Origin: Escherichia fergusonii ATCC 35469
GTDB taxonomy: Bacteria; Pseudomonadota; Gammaproteobacteria; Enterobacterales; Enterobacteriaceae
DNA length: 64,000 nt
Direction: 5' to 3'
Assembly (NCBI RefSeq): GCF_000026225.1
Contig: NC_011740.1
Span: 3,472,001 to 3,536,000, forward strand
The notes beneath the pieces are model-generated. The model saw nothing but the letters and a program-made list of their open reading frames with translations, ran no database searches and was not told where the DNA came from. The position numbers and the translations under genes are program-made. Each line of letters opens with the position of its first letter. Position 1 is the stretch's first letter. Shown here piece by piece: positions 9,300-17,813 of the stretch.

Positions 9300-10640
9300 T
9301 TAACTCAACAGCTGGAATGCAATCATCCCGACGATGGCACCAACAGTGCCGAGGATGGTTTCCATCATGGTCCAGGTTTTCAGCGTTTCGGCTTCGGTCG
9401 CGCCGGTAAATTTACCGAACAACCAGAAACCAGCGTCGTTAACGTGGCTGACAACAATCGAACCACCGGCGATACAAATCGACAGCGCCGCCATTTGCGC
9501 ACCGGAGTAGTTCAGTTGTTCAATAACCGGCATCACCAGTCCCACCGCCGTTAAACAGGCAACGGTGGCAGAACCCTGAATGATACGCACCGCCGCAGCC
9601 AGCACAAAGCAGGTGATGGCAATCGGCAGGCCCATGCCGGTTAACGCTTCGCCCAGTGCCGGACCTACGCCAGAGTCAACCAGCACCTGTTTGAACACGC
9701 CGCCTGCACCAATCACCAGCAGAATGATCCCCGCCGGTTGCAGCGCGTGACCACAAATCTCCATCACTTTGTCTTTTGGCATACCCCGACGCATCGCCAG
9801 GCCATAAATTGCTACCAGACAAGCAACCAGAATCGCGGTAAACGGATGACCAATAAACTCGAACCATTCGTAAGCGGTAGAGCCTTCTGGCACAAAACGC
9901 GCGGCAATGGTTTTCAGCCCCACCAGCACCAGTGGCAACAGGATCAGCGACAGGCTGAATCCGAAGGACGGCATTTTGCCTTCGCCGAGATGCGGTTCGC
10001 TAATATCGTCAGGAATATGCAGCTCCACGTAGCGGCTGATGAAATTACCCCACAGCGGCCCGGCAATAATCATTCCCGGGATTGCCGCACACAGGCCAAT
10101 CAGGATCATCCAGCCAAAGTCAGCATTCATCTGCGATGCCAGCAGCATTGGCGCTGGCCCCGGTAGTAAGAACGCCGCTGCTGCCGCCACGCCCGCGAAT
10201 AACGGGATAACCAGCTTCACCAGGTTCGTGCCGGTATGGCGCGCCATTGAGAAAGCAACGCTAATCAGCAGGACAATCGCCACTTCAAAGAACAGTGGTA
10301 GCGCACAAACCAGGCCCGCAAGGCCAATGGCATAATGCGCGCGATTGTGACCGAAGGATTTGAGCATTTTGACGGCAATCTGATCGACCGCGCCGGTTTC
10401 ATGTAAGATCTTGCCAAACATGGCTCCCAGGGCGACAACCACCGCCAGGAAGCCGAGGGTGCCTCCCATCCCTTTTTCCATTGTCGCTGCGATTTTATCG
10501 AGCGGCATACCGGAAAAAAGGCCAGCCCCCATAGACACCACCATCAAAGCCAGGAAAGCGTGCATACGCGCCTTCATGACTAAAAACAGCAGCAGTAAAA
10601 CAGACCCTACTGCTGTTAAAACAAGCGTTAATGTAGTCAC
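9300..10640 (-). CDS. gntU: Low-affinity gluconate transporter GntU
   Basis: A 446-residue GntP-family permease with many membrane segments, including GSATVACLTAVGLVMP and GGSIVVSHVNDAGFW, which are characteristic of gluconate:H+ symporters. The start codon is GTG at 10640, three bases after the gntK stop, so the two are co-transcribed and probably translationally coupled. In E. coli GntU imports gluconate and GntK phosphorylates it for the Entner-Doudoroff pathway. Both are repressed by GntR, whose operators lie upstream of gntK. Confidence 0.96.
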   Translation of the reverse strand: MTTLTLVLTAVGSVLLLLFLVMKARMHAFLALMVVSMGAGLFSGMPLDKIAATMEKGMGGTLGFLAVVVALGAMFGKILHETGAVDQIAVKMLKSFGHNRAHYAIGLAGLVCALPLFFEVAIVLLISVAFSMARHTGTNLVKLVIPLFAGVAAAAAFLLPGPAPMLLASQMNADFGWMILIGLCAAIPGMIIAGPLWGNFISRYVELHIPDDISEPHLGEGKMPSFGFSLSLILLPLVLVGLKTIAARFVPEGSTAYEWFEFIGHPFTAILVACLVAIYGLAMRRGMPKDKVMEICGHALQPAGIILLVIGAGGVFKQVLVDSGVGPALGEALTGMGLPIAITCFVLAAAVRIIQGSATVACLTAVGLVMPVIEQLNYSGAQMAALSICIAGGSIVVSHVNDAGFWLFGKFTGATEAETLKTWTMMETILGTVGAIVGMIAFQLLS

Positions 10641-10643
10641 TAC

Positions 10644-11171
10644 TTATTTGCCTTTTTTAATAACCTCAATGGTGCTTGCCACAACACCTTCCAGCGGTTG
10701 ATCGATATCCACCACCAGTACATCGGTTTCGTCCGCACCCGGCTCCTGCAGCGTTTCAAACTGCGTCACCAGCATTTGGGTTTTAAAGAAATGGCCTTTG
10801 CGCGCTTTCAGGCGGCTTTCAATCACATCAAAATCGCCTTTCAGGTAGATGAAAGAGAGATTCGGATTGCCCTCGCGTAGCAGGTCGCGATAGTGCTTTT
10901 TCAGTGCGGAACAGACGATCAGCGACACTTTATTGGTACGCTGCATGGCAAATGCGGCGTCGTTCAGCGCCTGTAACCACGGTTTACGATCGTCGTCATT
11001 CAGCGGTTCACCAGACGCCATTTTTTCGATATTGCGGCGCGGATGGAGGAAATCGCCATCAAGAAACGCGGCATGAAGTTGATGCGCCACTTCACTGGCG
11101 ACCGCAGATTTCCCGCTGCCCGATACGCCCATTAAGACGTAAATGTGGTGATCATGATTAGTCGTGCTCAA
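10644..11171 (-). CDS. gntK: Gluconokinase (thermoresistant)
   Basis: GntK phosphorylates gluconate to 6-phosphogluconate. The P-loop GVSGSGKS lies near residues 15-22. I chose the TTG at 11171, which gives the 175-residue protein known from E. coli and has GGGGG about 7 bases upstream. An in-frame ATG at 11192 would add seven residues and would leave the G-rich ribosome site inside the gene. Expression should respond to gluconate through the GntR operators at 11202-11230, about 30 bp upstream. Confidence 0.92.
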   Translation of the reverse strand: MSTTNHDHHIYVLMGVSGSGKSAVASEVAHQLHAAFLDGDFLHPRRNIEKMASGEPLNDDDRKPWLQALNDAAFAMQRTNKVSLIVCSALKKHYRDLLREGNPNLSFIYLKGDFDVIESRLKARKGHFFKTQMLVTQFETLQEPGADETDVLVVDIDQPLEGVVASTIEVIKKGK

Positions 11172-11201
11172 AGTGGTGCCCCCACAGTACAAGAATTAAG
11201 A

Positions 11202-11230
11202 ATGTTACGGGTAACTGTTATCGGTAACAT
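11202..11230. promoter_or_regulatory. Tandem GntR operators upstream of gntKU
   Basis: Two half-overlapping palindromes lie one base apart: ATGTTACGGGTAAC (11202-11215) and GTTATCGGTAACAT (11217-11230). Together they are nearly palindromic and match the GntR operator pattern known in E. coli. They sit in the gntR-gntK gap, just upstream of the gntK start, where GntR would block transcription unless gluconate is bound. Confidence 0.85.
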
Positions 11231-11309
11231 TGTCTAGCCGGACCAAAACAGAAGCAATATCCATCCGTGCCTTAAGTGTATAAGTGTGAGCTACTTCAAA
11301 TTTGTGAGC

Positions 11310-12305
11310 TTAAATAGATCCGCCCGGTGACAAGGTGAAACCTAAATCTAACATTTTCGGTGTCACAGATTCGCCACGAATACGCGCCAGCAGGCGCTCA
11401 GCGCCAATGCTGCCCATCCGCTCACGCGGCGTCAGCACGCTCGCCAGCCGTGGCTCCATCACCTGACCAATGTCATGACCGTGGAAACCGGCAATCGCCA
11501 TATCGTCAGGAACTTTCAGCCCCAGACGCTGACATTCAAATGCCGCACCGACCGCCAGGTCATCGTTAGTACAAAATACGCCATCCAGCTGCGGATATTC
11601 CCGCCGCGCCTGGCGAATCAGTTCAATACCGGAAGAGTAAGAAGAAGATTGCTCGACCATCACGCTATACGGCACCAGGCCTGCATCCAGCATCGCCTGT
11701 TCATATCCCTTCTGTTTGATGATAGTACGTTCGTCGAGGCGTGCGCCGAGATAGGCAATGTGACGATGCCCGCGGGCAATAATGGCGGTGGTCATCTGGC
11801 GTGCCGCTTCAAAGTTATCAAAACCGACGGCGATATCGAGGCACGGCGACTTACTGTCCATCAGCTCCACCACCGGAATACCCGCTACTTCAATCATCTT
11901 TAAGGTGCGGGGCGTGTGGGTACGTTCGGTGAGAATAAGCCCGTCGATATTCCAGGAAAGCATCGACTCGAGACGTTCTTGCTCCATTTCCGGTTTATAA
12001 CCGTAGTGCGCCAGCATCGTCTGATAACCGTGTGCGTCGGTGACGCTTTCGATACCGCGTAATACTTCAGCGAAAACCTGGTTGGTGAGTGAAGGTAACA
12101 GGACGCCAATCGCCCGGCTGGTGGCGTTAGAGAGGATATCGGGCGCGCGATTGGGAATATAACCCAGTTCATCAAGAGCGGCGGCAATCTTGCCACGTAG
12201 AGCGACGGAAACCTGCTCCGGGTTGCGTAAAAAACGGCTGACCGTCATTTTGGTCACGCCTACACGGTCAGCCACATCCTGAAGTACGGGTCTTTTCTTT
12301 TTCAT
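11310..12305 (-). CDS. gntR: Gluconate-responsive LacI-family repressor GntR
   Basis: The 331-residue protein has an N-terminal LacI-type helix-turn-helix (LQDVADRVGVTKMTVSRFLR, residues 8-27) with hinge helix, then a periplasmic-binding-protein-like sugar-sensing domain (GVLLPSLTNQVFAEV onward). It represses gntKU and other gluconate genes and is released by gluconate. It is transcribed in the same direction as gntK and lies 138 bp upstream of it; the operators are in the gap. Essentially identical to K-12 GntR from memory. Confidence 0.96.
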   Translation of the reverse strand: MKKKRPVLQDVADRVGVTKMTVSRFLRNPEQVSVALRGKIAAALDELGYIPNRAPDILSNATSRAIGVLLPSLTNQVFAEVLRGIESVTDAHGYQTMLAHYGYKPEMEQERLESMLSWNIDGLILTERTHTPRTLKMIEVAGIPVVELMDSKSPCLDIAVGFDNFEAARQMTTAIIARGHRHIAYLGARLDERTIIKQKGYEQAMLDAGLVPYSVMVEQSSSYSSGIELIRQARREYPQLDGVFCTNDDLAVGAAFECQRLGLKVPDDMAIAGFHGHDIGQVMEPRLASVLTPRERMGSIGAERLLARIRGESVTPKMLDLGFTLSPGGSI

Positions 12306-12397
12306 CGTCCTGAAAGGTACAAAAGGGATAGATTCCTTTAGTTTACCACGGACGCATCAGAACCTTCCCGATTCCTCAGGAAGGTTGTGAGATAAAT

Positions 12398-13093
12398 TTA
12401 TACTGGCGGTAAATCGAACAACAGAATTTCACTGTCGCTATCAGCATGGATGGAGATTGCCTGCTCATCCCAGATTGCCAGACCATCGCTGGTCGAGGCT
12501 TTCACGCCGTTAATGGTAACATTGCCTTTCACTACCTGAATCCAGACGCGGCGTTCAGCGGCAATCTGATGAATCGACTGCTCATCTTTTACCAGCGCCC
12601 AGCGGTACAGTTCCATATCCTGATACACTTTCAATGAACCATCACGCGCATCCGGCGAGAGCACCAGTTGTTTGCCCTGTACGGCATCGAAGCGACGCTG
12701 TTCATAACGCGGCGTAATACCGTTTTCTTCTGGCATGATCCAGATCTGATACAGATGCAGACGCTCGGTGCTGCTTGGGTTGTACTCTGAGTGACGAATA
12801 CCCGTACCCGCACTCATAATCTGGAACTCTCCCGCCGGAACCTGCTCTTTATTGCCCATGCTGTCCTGATGCTCAACAGTACCTTCCAGCACGTAGGTCA
12901 AAATTTCCATATCTTTATGCGGGTGAGTGCCGAAGCCCTGCCCTGCTTCAATCACGTCGTCGTTAATCACGCGCAGCGCGGAGAAGCCCATAAAGTTCGG
13001 GTCGTAATAATTGGCAAAAGAGAAAGTATGCCAGGAGTCCAGCCAGCCATGATTTGCATGACCACGTTCATTTGCTTTGCGTAAGTAGATCAT
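12398..13093 (-). CDS. yhhW: Pirin-family quercetin 2,3-dioxygenase YhhW
   Basis: A 231-residue bicupin. The N-terminal cupin carries the metal ligands in GFGTHPHKDMEI (near residues 54-65) and a later Glu/His pair in GEFQIMSAGTGIRHSE. E. coli YhhW was shown to have quercetinase activity in vitro; its physiological substrate is unknown. It lies alone between gntR and yhhX, facing the same way. The start ATG at 13093 gives the family length. Confidence 0.92.
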   Translation of the reverse strand: MIYLRKANERGHANHGWLDSWHTFSFANYYDPNFMGFSALRVINDDVIEAGQGFGTHPHKDMEILTYVLEGTVEHQDSMGNKEQVPAGEFQIMSAGTGIRHSEYNPSSTERLHLYQIWIMPEENGITPRYEQRRFDAVQGKQLVLSPDARDGSLKVYQDMELYRWALVKDEQSIHQIAAERRVWIQVVKGNVTINGVKASTSDGLAIWDEQAISIHADSDSEILLFDLPPV

Positions 13094-13215
13094 TTGTATT
13101 CGCCCCCTGAATGATTTCGATGGGCTTAGTGTGGACCCGATCCGCCTGGGATGATAGAGGGTGAAAATTGACCCCTCTGTTCAAAAAAATTGAACTATTT
13201 GAGGGGCCATCAAAC

Positions 13216-14253
13216 TTACTTCGCGAGAGTCACTGTGGAGGGAGAGGCTTGCTCAAATCCGCGTTCAAGGATTTCAAGATTGGTAAGAACTTCAGATTCC
13301 TTGACGTAATTTGGCGCCCCGCTGGTGATGGTTTGGTACAACGCATCATAAACGCGTCCGTAATCGCCCATCTCCGGCTTCATCTCTTCTCTGACCGTAA
13401 CGCCCTCGTCATTGACATACTCCAGCACACCGACCGAATCATCCGCTGCGAATCCCGGCTCGCCCGGCATAATATTAGCCTTCAGGCTGGTTTCCTGCTG
13501 GTCGATACCGTATTTAATAAACGAACCTTTCTTACCGTGAACGATAAATTTCGGATAATCGATTTTCACCAGATGGCTGGTTTTGACGATGGCTTTTAGA
13601 TCGCCATAAAACAGCTGCGCTTCGAAGGTGTCGTCAGGATTGGCTTTATTACGCAGGCTGCGGATGTCATAAGCGACGTGATCCGGGCGACCGAACAGCG
13701 AGATAATCTGGTCGAGGGTATGCACACCAAGGCCATAGAACGCGCCATCCTGCGGCAGTCCAGGTTTGGTTTCTGCCACCGGGCGGTAATAGTCAAAATG
13801 GCTTTCCACTTCAACAATCTCTCCCAGCTTGCCGCTTTCAATCGCTTTTTTCGCCATCAGAAAACAGGAGTCAAAGCGACGATTCTGATACGGCGTAACG
13901 GTCAGCCCTTTGCTTTTCGCCAGCGCAAACAGCTCTTTCGCCTGCGCAAGTGTCGGGGTGAACGGTTTTTCGACCAGCACATTTTTCCCGGCTTCCAGCG
14001 CGCGCTTCGCGTACTCGAAGTGGCTGTCCGCGTGGGTGCAGACGACAATCAACTTAACGTCAGGATCGTTTAGCACTTCGTCGAGATCGCTGGTGAAATG
14101 AATATGGGAATAAATGGGAGCTTGTTCTTCCGGCTTCGCATGGCGGCGGAAAATATGCGCGACATGCCAGCTATCCTTGCGGTTAAGTACATACGGCAGA
14201 TGGTAACGGGTGGTGCTTTTGCCGAAGCCAATAAAGGCGCAGTTGATGACCAT
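13216..14253 (-). CDS. yhhX: Gfo/Idh/MocA-family oxidoreductase YhhX
   Basis: A 345-residue NAD(P)-dependent oxidoreductase. The Rossmann start AFIGFGKSTTRYHLP is at residues 6-20 and the family motif VEKPFTPT is near residue 95. The substrate is unknown. The ATG at 14253 is chosen because AAGGA lies 8 bases upstream; an ATG at 14286 would add 11 residues with no supporting ribosome site. It lies downstream of ryhB on the same strand, as in K-12. Confidence 0.92.
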   Translation of the reverse strand: MVINCAFIGFGKSTTRYHLPYVLNRKDSWHVAHIFRRHAKPEEQAPIYSHIHFTSDLDEVLNDPDVKLIVVCTHADSHFEYAKRALEAGKNVLVEKPFTPTLAQAKELFALAKSKGLTVTPYQNRRFDSCFLMAKKAIESGKLGEIVEVESHFDYYRPVAETKPGLPQDGAFYGLGVHTLDQIISLFGRPDHVAYDIRSLRNKANPDDTFEAQLFYGDLKAIVKTSHLVKIDYPKFIVHGKKGSFIKYGIDQQETSLKANIMPGEPGFAADDSVGVLEYVNDEGVTVREEMKPEMGDYGRVYDALYQTITSGAPNYVKESEVLTNLEILERGFEQASPSTVTLAK

Positions 14254-14375
14254 GATTTCGTCCTTTTTAAGGTGGTTATCTACCACCTTAGCGCAAAGCG
14301 GACGCGGTTCCTACAGGAGTGCGCATAACGAACACAAGCACTCCCGTGGATAAATTGAGAACGAAAGGTCAAAAA

Positions 14376-14465
14376 AAAAGCCAGCACCCGGCTGGCTAAG
14401 TAATACTGGAAGCAATGTGAGCAATGTCGTGCTTTCAGGTTCTCCGCGAGGGTCTTCCTGATCGC
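14376..14465 (-). ncRNA. ryhB: RyhB small regulatory RNA
   Basis: The 90-base minus-strand sequence starts GCGATCAGGAAGACCC and ends with the terminator hairpin AGCCAGC/GCTGGCT followed by T residues. I recognise it as RyhB, including the single-stranded core around AAAGCACGACATTGCTCACA that pairs with target mRNAs. RyhB is made when iron is scarce; with Hfq it lowers synthesis of iron-using proteins such as SodB and succinate dehydrogenase. A Fur box lies immediately upstream, and the location between yhhX and yhhY matches K-12. Confidence 0.97.
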
Positions 14466-14467
14466 GA

Positions 14468-14486
14468 GACAATAATAATCATTCTC
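14468..14486 (-). promoter_or_regulatory. Fur box of the ryhB promoter
   Basis: The minus strand reads GAGAATGATTATTATTGTC directly before the RyhB start, close to the 19-bp Fur consensus GATAATGATAATCATTATC. It overlaps the region where the -10 element must lie. Fe-Fur binding here would silence RyhB when iron is plentiful. Confidence 0.88.
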
Positions 14487-14586
14487 ATTCGCACTTGTCC
14501 AACACTTTTTGCAAAAAAATGCATTTGACTCGCATTTGAAAGTCAATGATGTTGAAAGGGACATTTACCCCAAAGAGGACAAAGGA

Positions 14587-15075
14587 ATGAGTGAGATAGT
14601 AATACGCCATGCAGAAACACGGGATTACGAGGCCATCAGGCAGATTCACGCCCAGCCGGAGGTGTATTGCAACACACTACAGGTGCCTCATCCTTCCGAT
14701 CATATGTGGCAGGAGCGACTCGCCGATCGTCCCGGCATCAAGCAGTTAGTCGCCTGTATTGATGGAATCGTCGTAGGCCATCTCACCATTGACGTGCAAC
14801 AACGCCCACGCCGCAGTCATGTTGCCGACTTTGGTATCTGTGTCGACTCCCGCTGGAAGAACCGCGGCGTCGCCAGCACCCTGATGCGAGAGATGATTGC
14901 AATGTGCGACAACTGGTTGCGGGTAGATCGTATTGAACTAACGGTGTTCGTTGATAACGCGCCAGCAATTAAGGTCTATAAAAAATTCGGCTTTGAGATT
15001 GAAGGGACCGGTAAGAAGTATGCTTTGCGTAATGGCGAATATGTCGATGCGTATTATATGGCGCGGGTGAAATGA
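14587..15075 (+). CDS. yhhY: GNAT-family N-acetyltransferase YhhY
   Basis: A 162-residue GCN5-related acetyltransferase. The acetyl-CoA binding motif A region is VDSRWKNRGVASTLMREM (near residues 80-97) and the C-terminal motif B is NAPAIKVYKKFGFEIEGTGK. The K-12 protein is reported to acetylate some amino acids. I chose the ATG at 14587, which has AAAGGA five bases upstream; the frame is open to 14509, but that region overlaps the ryhB promoter area. The next gene here is yrhB, without the intervening K-12 genes. Confidence 0.92.
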   Translation: MSEIVIRHAETRDYEAIRQIHAQPEVYCNTLQVPHPSDHMWQERLADRPGIKQLVACIDGIVVGHLTIDVQQRPRRSHVADFGICVDSRWKNRGVASTLMREMIAMCDNWLRVDRIELTVFVDNAPAIKVYKKFGFEIEGTGKKYALRNGEYVDAYYMARVK

Positions 15076-15184
15076 ACATCATTAACTTATTGTAAATTAC
15101 AATATTTTATTAAGGCTTTGTTGGATATGTTGCGCTTGAAAAAAAGCATGACCTAACTGCCCCATCGGAAAATCCAGAATCATT

Positions 15185-15469
15185 ATGATTAATTATCAGG
15201 AAGCATTCGCGAAAGCGAACCATTACCTTGATGATGCAGATCTCGCCGTCGTCATTACTCTACATGGACGCTTTAGCCAGGGCTGGTATTTCTGTTTCGA
15301 AGCACGAGAATTTCTCGAAACTGGTGATGAGGCCGCGCGCTTAGCTGGTAACGCACCTTTTATTATTGATAAAGACAGTGGTGAAATTCATTCGCTGGGA
15401 ACGGCAAAGCCGCTGGAAGAATATCTACAGGATTATGAAATAAAAAAAGCTACCTTCGGCTTGCCCTGA
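15185..15469 (+). CDS. yrhB: Small Imm35-type protein YrhB, without its usual neighbours
   Basis: A 94-residue protein nearly identical to K-12 YrhB as I remember it (FSQGWYFCFEAREFLETGDE). The fold is classed with immunity protein 35 of polymorphic-toxin systems; K-12 YrhB has also been described as a heat-stable chaperone-like protein. In K-12 it follows yhhZ (Hcp-like), yrhA and an IS1. Here it follows yhhY after 109 bp, so no partner toxin is nearby. The start has AGAATC upstream and only a weak ribosome site. Confidence 0.85.
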   Translation: MINYQEAFAKANHYLDDADLAVVITLHGRFSQGWYFCFEAREFLETGDEAARLAGNAPFIIDKDSGEIHSLGTAKPLEEYLQDYEIKKATFGLP

Positions 15470-15475
15470 CAATAC

Positions 15476-15499
15476 GGCCCTCTTCCCACGAAGAGGGCC
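15476..15499. terminator. Stem-loop between convergent yrhB and ggt
   Basis: GGCCCTCTT (15476-15484) pairs with AAGAGGGCC (15491-15499) around a 6-base loop, between the two facing stop codons. Neither side has a clear T tract, so it may act as a weak bidirectional terminator or only protect the 3' ends. Confidence 0.5.
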
Positions 15500-15506
15500 G
15501 CTAACC

Positions 15507-17252
15507 TTAGTACCCCGCCGTTAAATCATCCACCGAGCGCGGGTCGGATGCACCGTACAACTCACCGTCCGGCCCAACCATAATACTTTGCGTACTGCCC
15601 ATCGCCTCTTTTAGCGCCACTTTCTGACCTTTTGCTTCCAGCAGCTTGAGCGTATCCGGGCTAAATCCTTTCTCGACACGCAGCTCGTCCGGCAGCCACT
15701 GATGGTGGAAACGCGGCACATTGGTCGCTTCGGCGACATTCATGCCATAATCGATGCTGTTCACCACCATTTGCAGCACAGTGGTGATAATCCGGCTACC
15801 GCCTGGGCTTCCGGTGACCAGCCAGGTTTTACCATCCTTGACCACAATGGTTGGTGACATCGACGACAGCGGGCGTTTATTCGGCCCGACGGCGTTGGCA
15901 TCGCCGCCCACCAGCCCGTAAACGTTCGGTACGCCTGGTTTGGCGGAGAAATCATCCATCTGGTTATTGAGCAAAATACCGCTCTCGCCCGCGACAATGC
16001 CCGTACCGAAGGTGGTGTTCAGCGTATAGGTCACCGCCACGGCGTTACCGTCTTTATCCACCACTGAGTAATGGGTAGTTTGATTACTCTCATAAGGCGC
16101 AAGCTTGCCAGGACGAATTTCGCTGGATGGCTTCGCTTTATTGATATCGATTTGATCGGCAATAGATTTGGCATAGGCTTTATTGGTCAGCGCCTGCCAC
16201 GGTACTTTGACAAAATCCGGGTCGCCAAGATATTCCGAGCGATCGGCGTAGGCATGTTTCTCCGCTTCTGCCATGATTTGCATCGCGTCGGCGCTGCCAA
16301 AGCCGTATTTCTGCATATCGAAGTTTTCCAGAATATTGAGGATCTGCACGATATGGATCCCGCCGGAGGATGGCGGTGGCATGGAGTAAACCTGATACCC
16401 GCGATAATCGCCACTTATTGGTGTACGTTCGACCGCTTTATAGGCCGCTAAATCTTCTTTAGTGATCAAGCCACCGTTTTTCTGCATCTCCAGGGCGATT
16501 TGTTCCGCTATCGTGCCTTTGTAGAATTCATCCGGGCCGTTTTCGGCAATCATCTCCAGGCTCTTTGCCAGATTCGTCTGTACCAGCTTGTCGCCCTTTT
16601 TCAGCGGTTCGCCCTCTTTCCAGAAGATAGCTTTGCTGTTTTCGTGATTTGGTAGCACTTCACTGCCGTAGGTTTTGAGATCGTCAGCCAGCGCGTCGTT
16701 AACAATAAAACCATCGCGTGCCAGTTTAAACGCCGGTTGCACCACTTTATTCAACGGCATGGTGCCGTATTTCTCCAGCGCCAACGAGAAGCCCGCTACC
16801 GTACCGGGTGTGCCGGAAGCCAGATGCGAAGTGAGTGATTTTTTGCTGTCCGGGTTGCCCTGGTCATCGAGGAACATATCGCGTGTTGCTTTGGCTGGCG
16901 CCATTTCGCGGAAATCGATAGCGGTGGTATTGCCATTTTTCGAGCGGATCAGCATAAAACCACCGCCGCCCAGATTCCCCGCCTGCGGATGCGTTACCGC
17001 CAGCGCATACCCCACGGCCACGGCGGCATCAACGGCATTCCCACCCTCCTTAAGGATATCTACCCCCACCTGAGTGGCAGTGGCGTCCACAGAAGCCACC
17101 ATCCCCTGCTTCGCGCGTACCGGATGGAAGACATCCTCCTCCACACCATATGAAACGGGCGGCGGCGCAGGTGGCGCGGCGACAGCACTAAAACAACATC
17201 CTGAAAGCAAAGTAGCAATGGCCACCCGGCGTAAAAACGTCGGTTTTATCAT
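15507..17252 (-). CDS. ggt: Gamma-glutamyltranspeptidase precursor, periplasmic
   Basis: Ggt cleaves glutathione and other gamma-glutamyl compounds in the periplasm. The product is 581 residues: a Sec signal peptide (about 1-25, ending AVAA), a large subunit, and a small subunit released by self-cleavage before the nucleophilic Thr in NQTTHYSVVDKD (near 391). The glycine pair in GSPGGSRI lines the active site. The ATG at 17252 starts the signal peptide; an upstream in-frame start at 17318 would put 22 hydrophilic residues before it and is rejected. It has one more residue than K-12 in the proline run after the signal peptide (PPAPPPVSY). Confidence 0.95.
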   Translation of the reverse strand: MIKPTFLRRVAIATLLSGCCFSAVAAPPAPPPVSYGVEEDVFHPVRAKQGMVASVDATATQVGVDILKEGGNAVDAAVAVGYALAVTHPQAGNLGGGGFMLIRSKNGNTTAIDFREMAPAKATRDMFLDDQGNPDSKKSLTSHLASGTPGTVAGFSLALEKYGTMPLNKVVQPAFKLARDGFIVNDALADDLKTYGSEVLPNHENSKAIFWKEGEPLKKGDKLVQTNLAKSLEMIAENGPDEFYKGTIAEQIALEMQKNGGLITKEDLAAYKAVERTPISGDYRGYQVYSMPPPSSGGIHIVQILNILENFDMQKYGFGSADAMQIMAEAEKHAYADRSEYLGDPDFVKVPWQALTNKAYAKSIADQIDINKAKPSSEIRPGKLAPYESNQTTHYSVVDKDGNAVAVTYTLNTTFGTGIVAGESGILLNNQMDDFSAKPGVPNVYGLVGGDANAVGPNKRPLSSMSPTIVVKDGKTWLVTGSPGGSRIITTVLQMVVNSIDYGMNVAEATNVPRFHHQWLPDELRVEKGFSPDTLKLLEAKGQKVALKEAMGSTQSIMVGPDGELYGASDPRSVDDLTAGY

Positions 17253-17372
17253 CGTTATTCTCCAGTTATGAGTGGGGCAACCCCAGCTAAGCCTGGTATA
17301 TAACTCTGAATTAATCATCGTTTTGCCGGGAAGCGAGTAAACTTAAAGGATATCTTCAGAGGAGGATACGCG

Positions 17373-17813
17373 ATGAAACGACTTCTGCTTTTGACGGCAC
17401 TCCTGCCGTTTGTCGGCTTTGCACAGCCCATTAATACTCTGAATAACCCCAACCAGCCGGGATATCAGATCCCCAGCCAGCAGCGGATGCAAACTCAAAT
17501 GCAAACGCAGCAAATCCAGCAAAAAGGGATGCTGAATCAGCAACTGAAAACTCAGACGCAATTACAACAGCAGCATTTAGAAAATCAGATTAATAGCAAC
17601 TCTCAGCGGGTATTGCAGTCGCAGCCGGGGGAGCTAAATCCCGCCCGGCAGCAAATGCTGCCCAACACCAACGGCGGGATGTTAAACAGCAACCGTAATC
17701 CGGATAGTTCGTTGAATCAGCAGCATATGTTGCCGGAGAGGAGAAACGGCGACATGCTGAATCCGCCCAGCACGCCGCAGCCTGATATTCCGTTGAAAAC
17801 TATTGGGCCGTAA
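17373..17813 (+). CDS. yhhA: Exported Gln/Asn-rich DUF2756 protein YhhA
   Basis: A 146-residue protein with a signal peptide (MKRLLLLTALLPFVGFAQP, cleavage near residue 17) followed by a low-complexity Gln-rich stretch (repeats of QMQTQQIQQ type, residues 35-75) and an Asn/Pro-rich tail. This is YhhA of E. coli, of unknown function, probably periplasmic. AGGA lies upstream of the ATG. Its last 14 bases overlap the end of the convergent ugpQ gene. Confidence 0.88.
   Translation: MKRLLLLTALLPFVGFAQPINTLNNPNQPGYQIPSQQRMQTQMQTQQIQQKGMLNQQLKTQTQLQQQHLENQINSNSQRVLQSQPGELNPARQQMLPNTNGGMLNSNRNPDSSLNQQHMLPERRNGDMLNPPSTPQPDIPLKTIGP

Noticed and set aside
12361..12386. Stem AACCTTCC/GGAAGGTT between gntR and yhhW, considered as a yhhW terminator
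   Set aside because: The arms pair, but there is no T tract on either strand, so I cannot call it a terminator.
17253..17318. A 22-residue extension of Ggt before its signal peptide
   Set aside because: It would put charged, Trp-containing residues ahead of a normal signal peptide; no ribosome site.
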